Assembly (NCBI GenBank): GCA_020442475.1
Contig: JAGRKA010000002.1
Coordinates: forward strand, 46,910 to 110,909
Reading direction: 5' to 3'
Source: Alphaproteobacteria bacterium
Lineage (GTDB): Bacteria; Pseudomonadota; Alphaproteobacteria; Micavibrionales; Micavibrionaceae
Length of the DNA: 64,000 bases
Part shown: positions 51,352-59,514 of the stretch, in pieces
How positions within the stretch are numbered: the stretch's first letter is position 1
How the letters are laid out: the number at the start of each line of letters is the position of its first letter
Notes under the pieces: model-generated
Told to the model about the DNA's origin: nothing
Seen by the model: the letters and a program-made list of their open reading frames with translations, nothing else
Database searches by the model: none
Made by a program: the position numbers and the translations under genes

Positions 51352-53166
51352 ATGCCCTCATCTGCCGTCATTGTTGAGCGCTCCTTAAGCAAGGCGCGCT
51401 GGATTCTCCCTGATATTGATCTGAGTGCCGTAGAACGCTTGGTTCGGAAGCATAATCTGCCGGAAATCGTTGCGCGCCTGCTTTGTGTACGAGGCGTCGA
51501 GGAATCTCAAGTCGAACACTTCCTCCATCCGACCTTGCAAAAAGATTTTCCTGATCCGTTTTCGTTGGCCGGAATGGGGGGGCTGGCGGACGATATGGCC
51601 CGCTTTATCCAAGAGGGGCGCTCTTTTGCGATTTTCGGTGACTTCGACGTAGATGGCGCAACATCTTCGGCGCTGCTGCACCGTTTCCTTAAAGCCTGTG
51701 GGGTTGAGGCGCCGATTTATATTCCGGAACGCTTGAGTGAAGGATATGGGCCGAATATTGAGGCGTTGACGAAGCTGAAAAAAGCGGGGGCAGACATCCT
51801 GTTTCTGCTGGATTGCGGGACGACAGCCTTTGAAACAGTTGCGGAAGGGGCTGCGCTGGGCCTTCAGATTGTGATTGCGGATCATCACGAGGCCGAGGAG
51901 CGTTTGCCGGAGGCACTGCACGTTATCAATCCTAAGCGTAAGGACGATATGTCCGGGCTGGATGTAATGGCTGCGGTCGGTGTAACCTTTATGATGTGCG
52001 TGGCCATTAATAACCGCTTACGTGAATCCGGATTTTTCGAAGGGCGGTCTGTGCCGAAACTAAAAGACTGGCTCGATCTGGTGGCGCTTGGAACGGTATG
52101 CGACATGGTGCCGCTGACAGGAGTAAACCGTTTATTCGTACGTCATGGCTTTGAGCGGATGAACCGGACGGATAATGCAGGACTCAAGGCTTTAATTGAA
52201 GTATCCGGTATCAGCGGACCTGTTTCACCGTATCATGCGGGGTTCGTTTTAGGGCCGCGTATCAATGCCGGGTCACGGGTGCACCGCTCTGATCTCGGGG
52301 CTGCATTGCTCGCAACGGACGATCCTGAGGAGGCCAAAAATACGGCCTGGACGCTCAATGATTGTAACGATAAGCGTAAGGCGATACAAAGGGAGATGGA
52401 GGAGGCCGCAATCGCGCAGGTTGAGGCATACGGTCTGGACCAAAATCCGCTCGTTTTTGTTGAAGATGAAGCCTTTCACCCCGGTTTGAGCGGTCTTGTC
52501 GCGGGGCGGCTCAAGGAAAAATACGGCAAGCCGGCCTGCGTTGTTTCATGGGTAGAGGTCGAGGCCAGCGGAGAAAAAGAAGGGCGCGGTTCCGGACGTT
52601 CCGTGCCGGGGGTTCACATTGCGCAGGCTTTTATTGACGCCCGTAATGAGGGGCTGCTTGAGAAAGGCGGCGGGCACGCCATGGCGGGAGGGTTTACGCT
52701 CTTGCCGGAGCAACGTGAGGCTTTCGAGGCCTTTCTGTATGCGCACATTAAGGCGCAGGCAGACTCGCTTGAACCATCTGTTGAAACAGTTCTGGATGGT
52801 GTTTTATCCGTTCGCGGGGCGCAGCCTGCCTTTGTAAAGATGATTGAGCAAGAGGTCGGCCCCTTTGGGCAGGCCTACCCGGAGCCGCTCTTCCTGTTTC
52901 AAAATGTCAGATTACATAGTGTGGATATCGTCGGCGGGGCGCATATAAGGCTCATGATCTCGGATTGGGAGGGGGGCGCACGGATGAAAGCCGTGGCATT
53001 CCGGGCTGTGGGAACGGATTTGGGTGATGCGCTATTGAAACGTAAACAGGCCGCTTTTGATCTGGTCGGGCACTTAAAGCTGGATGATTGGGGCGGACGA
53101 GAGAAAGTAGAGCTCCATGTCCGTGACGCGGCCTTTGCTCTTGAGGCCCAAGAGGAAGCTCTGTAG
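51352..53166 (+). CDS. recJ: Single-stranded-DNA-specific exonuclease RecJ
   Basis: RecJ degrades single strands 5' to 3' in recombination and repair. The 604-residue protein has the DHH-family catalytic series: GDFDVDGATSSALL (96-109; motif usually GDYDADG), LLDCGTTAFE, ADHHEAEERLP and the DHHA1 motif GGGHAMAGGFTL. It has an OB-like tail. I use the ATG at 51352, four bases after the glpX stop, with AGAGG overlapping that stop; the longer frame overlaps glpX by 50 bases. The substitution of Tyr and Ala in GDYDADG is conservative and should not abolish metal binding. Confidence 0.95.
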   Translation: MPSSAVIVERSLSKARWILPDIDLSAVERLVRKHNLPEIVARLLCVRGVEESQVEHFLHPTLQKDFPDPFSLAGMGGLADDMARFIQEGRSFAIFGDFDVDGATSSALLHRFLKACGVEAPIYIPERLSEGYGPNIEALTKLKKAGADILFLLDCGTTAFETVAEGAALGLQIVIADHHEAEERLPEALHVINPKRKDDMSGLDVMAAVGVTFMMCVAINNRLRESGFFEGRSVPKLKDWLDLVALGTVCDMVPLTGVNRLFVRHGFERMNRTDNAGLKALIEVSGISGPVSPYHAGFVLGPRINAGSRVHRSDLGAALLATDDPEEAKNTAWTLNDCNDKRKAIQREMEEAAIAQVEAYGLDQNPLVFVEDEAFHPGLSGLVAGRLKEKYGKPACVVSWVEVEASGEKEGRGSGRSVPGVHIAQAFIDARNEGLLEKGGGHAMAGGFTLLPEQREAFEAFLYAHIKAQADSLEPSVETVLDGVLSVRGAQPAFVKMIEQEVGPFGQAYPEPLFLFQNVRLHSVDIVGGAHIRLMISDWEGGARMKAVAFRAVGTDLGDALLKRKQAAFDLVGHLKLDDWGGREKVELHVRDAAFALEAQEEAL

Positions 53167-53185
53167 AGCAGAGTCTATTTTTTTC

Positions 53186-53211
53186 TTGAAAATTAACCGG
53201 TTTAGTATAAT
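53186..53211 (+). promoter_or_regulatory. Promoter with perfect TATAAT before the His/Cys-rich membrane protein
   Basis: TATAAT lies at 53206-53211, with TTGAAA at 53186-53191 (a short 14-base spacer). An ATG at 53217 would be at or before the expected transcription start, so the ATG at 53244 is the likelier translation start, unless the mRNA is leaderless. Confidence 0.5.
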
Positions 53212-53243
53212 CTCCGATGGCTTTGAAAAAGGAAAAACCGGAC

Positions 53244-53681
53244 ATGCAGCGCGTTCAAAAGGCTATGTATTGGGCTATTCTTGCCTCTGAAACCAGCCAT
53301 GTTTTTTGCTGCGTTCTGCCAACGCTTTTCAGTATCATGAGCCTTTTGGCCGGAATTGGGCTGGCTGCCGGGATGCCAGGCTGGCTGGACTCCATCCATC
53401 ATGTCCTGCATGCGTGGGAAATTCCATTGATTTTGTTATCGGGCTTCGTTGTTGCGCTCGGTTGGGCGCTGCATTTTTACAGCGAGAAAATCGACTGCCA
53501 CGATACGGGGTGCCATCATGGAACATGTGCGCCCCGTAAAAAGACGGCTGGGACGATTCTAAAAATCGCGACAATCCTGTTTCTCGTGAATGTTAGCGTC
53601 TATACGCTGTTCCATCGTGGCGCCGAGCTCGGCGGGTTTGTCGGTGGGGTTGTTGCGCCCCATGCGGAGCACGAGCATTAA
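53244..53681 (+). CDS. Small His/Cys-rich inner-membrane protein
   Basis: This 145-residue protein has three or four membrane helices (about 8-40, 55-80 and 102-125). It carries a Cys pair in SHVFCCVLPTLF, a central cluster DCHDTGCHHGTCAPRKK in a loop, and a His-rich end (PHAEHEH). The cysteines and histidines suggest metal binding or transport, reminiscent of MerC-like or other small metal-handling proteins, but I do not recognise a family. The ATG at 53244 is chosen because it follows a good promoter and a GGA-rich region; an ATG at 53217 would add nine residues. Confidence 0.65.
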   Translation: MQRVQKAMYWAILASETSHVFCCVLPTLFSIMSLLAGIGLAAGMPGWLDSIHHVLHAWEIPLILLSGFVVALGWALHFYSEKIDCHDTGCHHGTCAPRKKTAGTILKIATILFLVNVSVYTLFHRGAELGGFVGGVVAPHAEHEH

Positions 53682-53687
53682 AGCGTT

Positions 53688-54095
53688 CTAATCGGGCTGA
53701 TCTTCGTTGATCCGTAGCTTTAGCTCTCCGTTGTTCTCTCTTGTAATCGAACGATAAAAGCAGCTTTGCCTGCCTGTATGACAGGCTGTTTCATGCGCTC
53801 CGGAGACCTCGACACTGACGAGTAGACAGTCCTGATCACAATCGATGCGGATATCTTTTACGCGCTGAACAAAACCGCTGCTTGCCCCTTTGTGCCAGAG
53901 TTCACCGCGGCTGCGCGACCAGTAATGCACCTCTCCGGTTTCGAGAGTTTTGTATAGAGCCTCTTCATTCATCCAGGCCATCATCAGGACTGCGTTGGTC
54001 TTTGCGCTGATCGTGATACAGGAGATCAGGCCTTGATCGTTGAAGTGAGGCGTAAAATCCGTGCTTTCTTCGAGTTGTTTTTTATCTATACTCAT
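53688..54095 (-). CDS. hisI: Phosphoribosyl-AMP cyclohydrolase
   Basis: HisI opens the adenine ring of phosphoribosyl-AMP, the third step of histidine synthesis, using zinc. The 135-residue protein has VLMMAWMNEEALYKTLETGEVHYWSRSRGELWHKG and the metal region DIRIDCDQDCLLVSVE, with EVSGAHETACHTGRQSCFYR. It lacks the HisE domain, as in alphaproteobacteria with separate hisE. The ATG at 54095 has AGAGGGG upstream; an ATG at 54119 shares a base with the upstream stop (TAATG). No other his gene is here. Confidence 0.94.
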   Translation of the reverse strand: MSIDKKQLEESTDFTPHFNDQGLISCITISAKTNAVLMMAWMNEEALYKTLETGEVHYWSRSRGELWHKGASSGFVQRVKDIRIDCDQDCLLVSVEVSGAHETACHTGRQSCFYRSITRENNGELKLRINEDQPD

Positions 54096-54118
54096 GTGCC
54101 CCTCTTTATTAGCGCTCA

Positions 54119-54544
54119 TTAACGGCGGAATCGAATTTTATCAATCCAGATGCGCTGTTCGTAACTATAGTAGAAATCGGCTGTGCTGTCTCTGGGGTCC
54201 GAGAAAGTGCAATATATTTCATTTGCCGCACCGGGATGCACGAAACCGGAATGCCAGAATAGCACATAAGGCGGTTTAATCTTTTCAAAACGGACGGACT
54301 GGCCGTTGATTTTTATGTGTTCAAGGCTGCTGTTGTCCATCTTTAGCCGTTCCGGGTTCTGCATGACCCAGCCGAGCGATTCCTCACAAACCCGCTTCGC
54401 CAGTTTGAGTTCCTGGTCTACCGCTTGGTGATATTCCGGGTCGTGCGGATCCAGAAACGCCACGAATAATATCCCGCCAACAATAAAGGCTGCGATGACC
54501 AGCTTTGTTTTTGATGTGCCTGTCAGCAGTTTTTTAATATTCAT
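54119..54544 (-). CDS. Hypothetical membrane-anchored protein between gshB and hisI
   Basis: This 141-residue protein has a short basic start, one membrane helix (LVIAAFIVGGILFVAFL) and a soluble domain with two cysteines (VCEESLGW and YCTFSDP) probably on the periplasmic side. I recognise no family. Its start overlaps the gshB stop by four bases and its stop meets the alternative hisI ATG, so all three genes are tightly coupled. An envelope role is likely but unproven. Confidence 0.65.
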   Translation of the reverse strand: MNIKKLLTGTSKTKLVIAAFIVGGILFVAFLDPHDPEYHQAVDQELKLAKRVCEESLGWVMQNPERLKMDNSSLEHIKINGQSVRFEKIKPPYVLFWHSGFVHPGAANEIYCTFSDPRDSTADFYYSYEQRIWIDKIRFRR

Positions 54545-55503
54545 TTTTGGTTCACCATACGTTCATAATGCGCCTCAAATGCATCCCATAATGACTCCTC
54601 AAGGTGCAGGCCATCGAGGTTCGCGATTTCCTGAAGGCCCGTAGGAGAGGTGACATTGATCTCCGTAATATAGTCGCCGATAACATCGATCCCCGTAAAG
54701 ACCAGCTTGCGTTCTTTCAGGACCGGAGCGATGGCGGTGCAAATTTCAAGGTCGCGGTCTGTCAGGATCGTTTTCTGTGCGGTTGCGCCTGCGTGTAAAT
54801 TAGCGCGCGCTTCGCCTTCTGGCGGGATGCGGGTGATTGCACCCGCAGGCTCGCCATCGATCAGGATAATACGTTTGTCGCCCTCCCTGATGGCTGGCAG
54901 ATATTTCTGGACGATCACCGGCTCACGGTAGAAGAGGGTAAACATCTCCAGCAGCGCATTGAGATTATCGCTATGTTCGTCTATGTGGAAAATCTGCGCA
55001 CCACCATTACCATAAAGCGGTTTCAGGATCAGGTCTCTGTGCTTTTCTCGGAAAGCGAGAATGCGCTCTTTGTCTGATGTGATCAAGGTCGGCGGCATTA
55101 AGTCCGGAAAATGCGTAACGAGAAGCTTTTCCGGTGCGTTGCGCACTTCTGCCGGGTCATTGAGAACCAGTGTTTTCCCGGCGAGATGTTCCAGCATATG
55201 CGTGGCCGTGATATAAGCCATGTCGAAGGGCGGGTCCTGACGCATCAGGATGATATCTACATCTTTCGCCAGATCGAGATTTTCGGGCTCGCCCAGCGTG
55301 AAATGGCGGCCTTGTTCTCTGCGGACGCTCAAAGGGCGCGCGCGTGCAGAGAGCCTGTTTCCCTCAAGGCTTAAGGCCTCCGGCCCATAGTGATAGAGGC
55401 TGTAGCCGCGCTTTTGTGCCTCAAGGGCGAGGACAAAAGAGCTGTCCTTATCGATATTGACGGCCTCTATCGGGTCCATCTGAAAGGCGATTCTAAGACT
55501 CAT
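54541..55503 (-). CDS. gshB: Glutathione synthetase
   Basis: GshB joins gamma-glutamylcysteine to glycine using ATP. The 320-residue protein has the prokaryotic GshB pattern: IAFQMDPIEAVNIDKDSSFVLALEAQ, ILMRQDPPFDMAYITATHMLE and the ATP-grasp core LILKPLYGNGGAQIF, then EGDKRIILIDGEP and ITEINVTSPTGLQEI. The ATG at 55503 (MSLRIAFQMD) is the family start; the frame extends upstream without similarity. gshA is absent. It is translationally coupled to the orphan gene that follows. Confidence 0.96.
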   Translation of the reverse strand: MSLRIAFQMDPIEAVNIDKDSSFVLALEAQKRGYSLYHYGPEALSLEGNRLSARARPLSVRREQGRHFTLGEPENLDLAKDVDIILMRQDPPFDMAYITATHMLEHLAGKTLVLNDPAEVRNAPEKLLVTHFPDLMPPTLITSDKERILAFREKHRDLILKPLYGNGGAQIFHIDEHSDNLNALLEMFTLFYREPVIVQKYLPAIREGDKRIILIDGEPAGAITRIPPEGEARANLHAGATAQKTILTDRDLEICTAIAPVLKERKLVFTGIDVIGDYITEINVTSPTGLQEIANLDGLHLEESLWDAFEAHYERMVNQK

Positions 55504-55631
55504 ATATGATCCCCTTCGTCGAGAATCCTTGCGTTTCGTGGTTTTTTGTACTAATAGACAGCCCTGTGCAAGGCTGCACTGCCACAATAAAGTGGATTGA
55601 AACTGTTTCTAAATCAAGCGATGATCGCCGA

Positions 55632-56948
55632 ATGTCCTTTAAAGAGCTGGGGTTAAGCCCTGAAATTCTAAAAGCCGTAGAAGAGTGCGGCTATAGTGAG
55701 CCGACCCCGATACAGGCGCAGGCCATTCCTGTAATCCTGATGGGGCGGGACGTTGTCGGGCTGGCGCAGACCGGAACGGGTAAGACGGCGGGCTTTACGC
55801 TCCCAATGATAGAAATTCTGGCTGGGGGGCGGGCCAAGGCAAGGATGCCCCGTTCGCTGATCCTGACACCGACGCGGGAGCTTGCAGCGCAAATTGCCGA
55901 GAATTTTGACATGTATGGGAAACACCACAAACTGACCAAGGCGTTGCTGGTTGGCGGGGTGTCCATGGAAGAGCAGGTTAAGAAGTTGGACCGGGGCGTC
56001 GACGTGCTAATCGCAACGCCAGGGCGAATGCTGGATTTATTCGAACGCGGCAAGATACTGATGACCGATATCAAAATTCTGGTCATTGATGAAGCTGACC
56101 GTATGCTGGATATGGGCTTTATTCCGGATATCAAGAAGATCGTTTCGCTCTTGTCGCCGCTGCGTCAGACGCTTTTATTTTCTGCGACCATGTCGCCTGA
56201 GATCCGTAAGCTGACGGAGCGTTTCCTAAGCAATCCGAAGGAGATCACTGTAGCGCGTCAGGGGACGGCGTCTGCCGGAGTTGAGCAATTTCTTGTTGAG
56301 GCCTCGCCGCGGGCCAAGCAAGGGGTTCTGGGGCAGATCATAGAGGCTGAGGATGTGCAGAATGCTTTCATTTTTTGTAACAGGAAGCGCGATATTGACG
56401 GGCTGACACGCTTTTTACAGGGGAAAGGTTACGCTGCGCGGCCCCTTCATGGTGACATGCCTCAAAGCGCGCGTTCCGAAACGCTGGAGCGTTTTAAGGC
56501 AGGCGAGGCGACCTTGCTGGTCTGTAGCGATGTGGCCGCACGCGGGCTGGATGTACAGGGCTTATCTCATGTGTTCAATTATGACGTGCCCTTCAATGCG
56601 GAGGATTACGTTCACAGGGTTGGCCGGACGGGGCGCGCAGGGATGAAGGGGCGCGCCTGGACGTTGGCGACGCCTGCCGAGCAGAAATATGTTGAGGCTA
56701 TTGAACGTCTTACAGGGAAAGCTATTGAGCGGAAAACAGGGGCGTTTTCCGGTATGAAAGCTGGAGCTTCTTCTTCAAGTCAAAAAGAAGAAAAACCTTC
56801 TAATATAGTGAAATACAATAAAAAAAGTGACAATAAAGATACCGGTGAAAAAACATCCAAGCGTACCAAGCAAGCCGACCGAGACTCTAGGGATGGGCCT
56901 GCCCTCAAGGGATTTGGTGATGAAATGCCTGAATTTTTTAGGAAATAG
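55632..56948 (+). CDS. DEAD-box RNA helicase (RhlE-like)
   Basis: This 438-residue ATP-dependent RNA helicase has the full motif set: Q motif GYSEPTPIQAQAIP, AQTGTGKT (45-52), PTRELAAQI, TPGR, DEAD (153-156), SAT (184-186), ARGLD and HRVGRTGR. The C-terminal about 75 residues are basic, Lys/Ser-rich and low-complexity, as in RhlE-type proteins, and probably bind RNA. The ATG at 55632 (MSFKELGLS) is the family start; the frame extends 42 codons upstream without similarity. It diverges from gshB. It likely acts in ribosome assembly or mRNA decay, especially in the cold. Confidence 0.92.
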   Translation: MSFKELGLSPEILKAVEECGYSEPTPIQAQAIPVILMGRDVVGLAQTGTGKTAGFTLPMIEILAGGRAKARMPRSLILTPTRELAAQIAENFDMYGKHHKLTKALLVGGVSMEEQVKKLDRGVDVLIATPGRMLDLFERGKILMTDIKILVIDEADRMLDMGFIPDIKKIVSLLSPLRQTLLFSATMSPEIRKLTERFLSNPKEITVARQGTASAGVEQFLVEASPRAKQGVLGQIIEAEDVQNAFIFCNRKRDIDGLTRFLQGKGYAARPLHGDMPQSARSETLERFKAGEATLLVCSDVAARGLDVQGLSHVFNYDVPFNAEDYVHRVGRTGRAGMKGRAWTLATPAEQKYVEAIERLTGKAIERKTGAFSGMKAGASSSSQKEEKPSNIVKYNKKSDNKDTGEKTSKRTKQADRDSRDGPALKGFGDEMPEFFRK

Positions 56949-57020
56949 GCCGGATCGCTCTTGACCCTGCTTCTTATCGGAGGCACTCTCAAAGCTGGTT
57001 TCTGTGTTGATTGTACAGGG

Positions 57021-59441
57021 ATGTTTATGTCCCCTTCTTCCGCGATTTTGATGGCTCGTTTTCCCTTTATTCTTTTGCTGGCCTTGCTTTGCGGAAGCAC
57101 ATTTCGTGCCTCTTCCGCGCAGGCGCAGATTTTGACCGGATATGATGCGCCGGATGTGCTGCAAACCTCAGCTGTAGAGCCGCAGCAAGCACCGGTTTCT
57201 CAAATTCCTGAAACTCAAGCTATTGTGCCCTCTATTGAACCCTTGGCGGAACCTTCTACAGCGGAGAGTTCCGCTGATTCGCGGACTTCACAAGAGCCGG
57301 TCGACTTACAGGCAGACCGTTTAGAGCATGACGAGCAGACGCGTACTGTTACAGCTTCAGGGAATGTCTTTTTGACGCAAGCTGGCCGTATTCTTAGGGC
57401 TGACAGCGTTTCTTATAATCTGGCAACGGATGAGGTTAGAGCCTCCGGAAATGTTGTTTTGAACGAGCCAAATGGGGACGTGCATTTCTTCGAAGAAATC
57501 CAACTGCACGACAAGATGAAGGATGGCGTTGTCCACCGTCTGAAGAGTTACCTGGTTGATGGTTCCCGCTTTACGGCACGGGAAGGGTGGCGTGAAGGTG
57601 GTACGAAAACGACCATGAAAGACGCGACTTATACGCCGTGTGAGCCATGCAAGGAGAACCCGGATAAGCCGCCTGTCTGGCAGCTTCGAGCTTCTGAGGT
57701 GACGCATGATGAGGCCGCTAAAACGATTTCTTACCGCAATGCGCGCTTTGAGTTTATGGGCGTTCCATTGGCTTATACGCCTTATTTTTCGCACCCTGAT
57801 GGGACAATCAAGCGTAAGAGCGGGCTGCTTTCGCCTTCTGCCGGTTATAAGAGCGAGTTGGGACTATTCGTTGAAAATCGCTATTACTGGGCGATTGCAC
57901 CGGATAAGGACGCGACTTTGGGGCTGGTTCTGATGACGGAAGAGGCCCCGATGGTTACCGGAGAGTGGCGTCAGCGCTGGGATACGGCCTCTATAGAGCT
58001 TCAGGGCGGGCTGACTTATTCCGGGCGTCATGACAGCGAATCCGGCGCGGATGTGGAGCAAGATGAGGAGCCGCGCGGTCATATCTTTGCGGAAGGACTT
58101 TGGGACATCAACAATAAATGGCGCGCCGGGACGAATGTAGAGTGGGCCTCCGATGACCAGTATATGCGTCAGTATGACTTAACGGATGATGATGTACTGG
58201 AAAATGAAATCTATGCTGAGCGTTTTTCCGGGCGTAACTATTCTGTGGTACGGGCTTTGACCTTTCAGGATATCCGGGTACGTGACCGGCAGGGAAACTT
58301 CCTCAGTCAGGTGCAGGAAGACCAGCCGGAAGTTCTGCCGGAAATGGTCACAAGCTTTATCGGCGAGCCCGGCGCCATGCCGCTTCTTGGCGGACGTTGG
58401 GAGCTGGATGCCTCTTTTTTAGGGCTTCAGAGGAGCGGAGACGACCCTGATATGAGCCGGCTCAGCTTTAATGCGGGCTGGCGCAGGCGGCTTGTTTCGG
58501 ATTATGGTTTGGTGACAACGGCGGATGTCGATTTGCGTAGCGATTTTTACAATGCACGCGACCGAGCTGTTGCCGCTCCCGGGTCGGGGCGGAGCGCTGA
58601 TGCGATGGAGGCGCGGTTTTTCCCGCAAATGAATATTCAAAGCGCCTATCCGTTTGTGAAGCCGCTTGAAAGCGGTGCACAGGCCGTTATTGAGCCGGTC
58701 GTCTCTTTGACAGCAGCGCCTGATGTCGATGTAACTGATGATATTCCAAATGAAGACAGCCGCGATGTACAGATTGACGCCAGTAATTTGTTCGAACCGA
58801 ACCGTTTTCCGGGGCTGGACCGGGTTGAGGATGAAAGCCGCGTTACATATGGCCTGCGCTCGGGGGTATACGCAGCTGACGGCAGCCATGGGAATGTTTT
58901 TATCGGGCAGAGCTTCCGCTTTGATGATGAGGGCAATCCGTTTCCGGAAGGCTCCGGCCTCAATGACCGGCGCTCTGACGTGGTGGGACAGGTCTCTGCT
59001 AATCTGAAAAACCGCTACAATCTGAACTATCGTTTCCAGCTTGACGGAAGCAATTTGACATCGCAACGTCATGAGGTCGATGCCGGGCTGTATCTATCAC
59101 GCTTTTCACTTAGTTCCCGCTATCTATTCGCCAAGGCGCTCGAGGGGACCGACATTAATGAAAGCCGGGAGCAATTGCAGGCTGACGCAGCTTATTATCT
59201 GAGCGAAAGCTGGCGTATGAGAACCGGTGGAACGCAGGATCTCGGCGCGACGCCGGGTCTGCGGAAAGCCTATGTCGGGTTGGATTATCTGGGGCAATGC
59301 CTCTCATGGTCGCTGACTGGAGAACGGAACCTGACGGATGATTCCTCCGGGGATAGCAGTACGGAGGTCCTGTTTCGGATCGGTTTGAAGAATCTGGGTG
59401 AATTTGAAAGCTCACCCTTGCGTCCGGATAGTGCAAAATAA
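57021..59441 (+). CDS. lptD: LPS-assembly protein LptD
   Basis: LptD with LptE inserts lipopolysaccharide into the outer leaflet. The 806-residue precursor has a signal peptide (FPFILLLALLCGSTFRASSAQA), a Gln/Pro-rich linker, an OstA/LptA-like beta-jellyroll (VDLQADRLEHDEQTRTVTASGNVFL and RILRADSVSYNLATDEVRASGNVVL) and a 26-strand barrel. Two cysteines in YTPCEPCKENP are the visible disulfide candidates. I use the ATG at 57021; ATGs at 57027 and 57051 are also possible, and an upstream TTG is in frame. The usual partners surA, pdxA and rsmA are not here. Confidence 0.93.
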   Translation: MFMSPSSAILMARFPFILLLALLCGSTFRASSAQAQILTGYDAPDVLQTSAVEPQQAPVSQIPETQAIVPSIEPLAEPSTAESSADSRTSQEPVDLQADRLEHDEQTRTVTASGNVFLTQAGRILRADSVSYNLATDEVRASGNVVLNEPNGDVHFFEEIQLHDKMKDGVVHRLKSYLVDGSRFTAREGWREGGTKTTMKDATYTPCEPCKENPDKPPVWQLRASEVTHDEAAKTISYRNARFEFMGVPLAYTPYFSHPDGTIKRKSGLLSPSAGYKSELGLFVENRYYWAIAPDKDATLGLVLMTEEAPMVTGEWRQRWDTASIELQGGLTYSGRHDSESGADVEQDEEPRGHIFAEGLWDINNKWRAGTNVEWASDDQYMRQYDLTDDDVLENEIYAERFSGRNYSVVRALTFQDIRVRDRQGNFLSQVQEDQPEVLPEMVTSFIGEPGAMPLLGGRWELDASFLGLQRSGDDPDMSRLSFNAGWRRRLVSDYGLVTTADVDLRSDFYNARDRAVAAPGSGRSADAMEARFFPQMNIQSAYPFVKPLESGAQAVIEPVVSLTAAPDVDVTDDIPNEDSRDVQIDASNLFEPNRFPGLDRVEDESRVTYGLRSGVYAADGSHGNVFIGQSFRFDDEGNPFPEGSGLNDRRSDVVGQVSANLKNRYNLNYRFQLDGSNLTSQRHEVDAGLYLSRFSLSSRYLFAKALEGTDINESREQLQADAAYYLSESWRMRTGGTQDLGATPGLRKAYVGLDYLGQCLSWSLTGERNLTDDSSGDSSTEVLFRIGLKNLGEFESSPLRPDSAK

Positions 59442-59514
59442 TATCCTGTTCTTTCCGACTTGATAAAGGTCCGGATCTAATCCTTGAAACCGTTGCGGAG
59501 GTTTTCAAAAAGCT

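Noticed and set aside
53166..53243. MerC mercury-transport identity for the His/Cys membrane protein
   Set aside because: The cysteine arrangement is only loosely similar and no mer regulator or reductase is nearby.
58419..59072. Long minus-strand ORF inside lptD
   Set aside because: It overlaps the LptD barrel on the other strand and has no recognisable domain.
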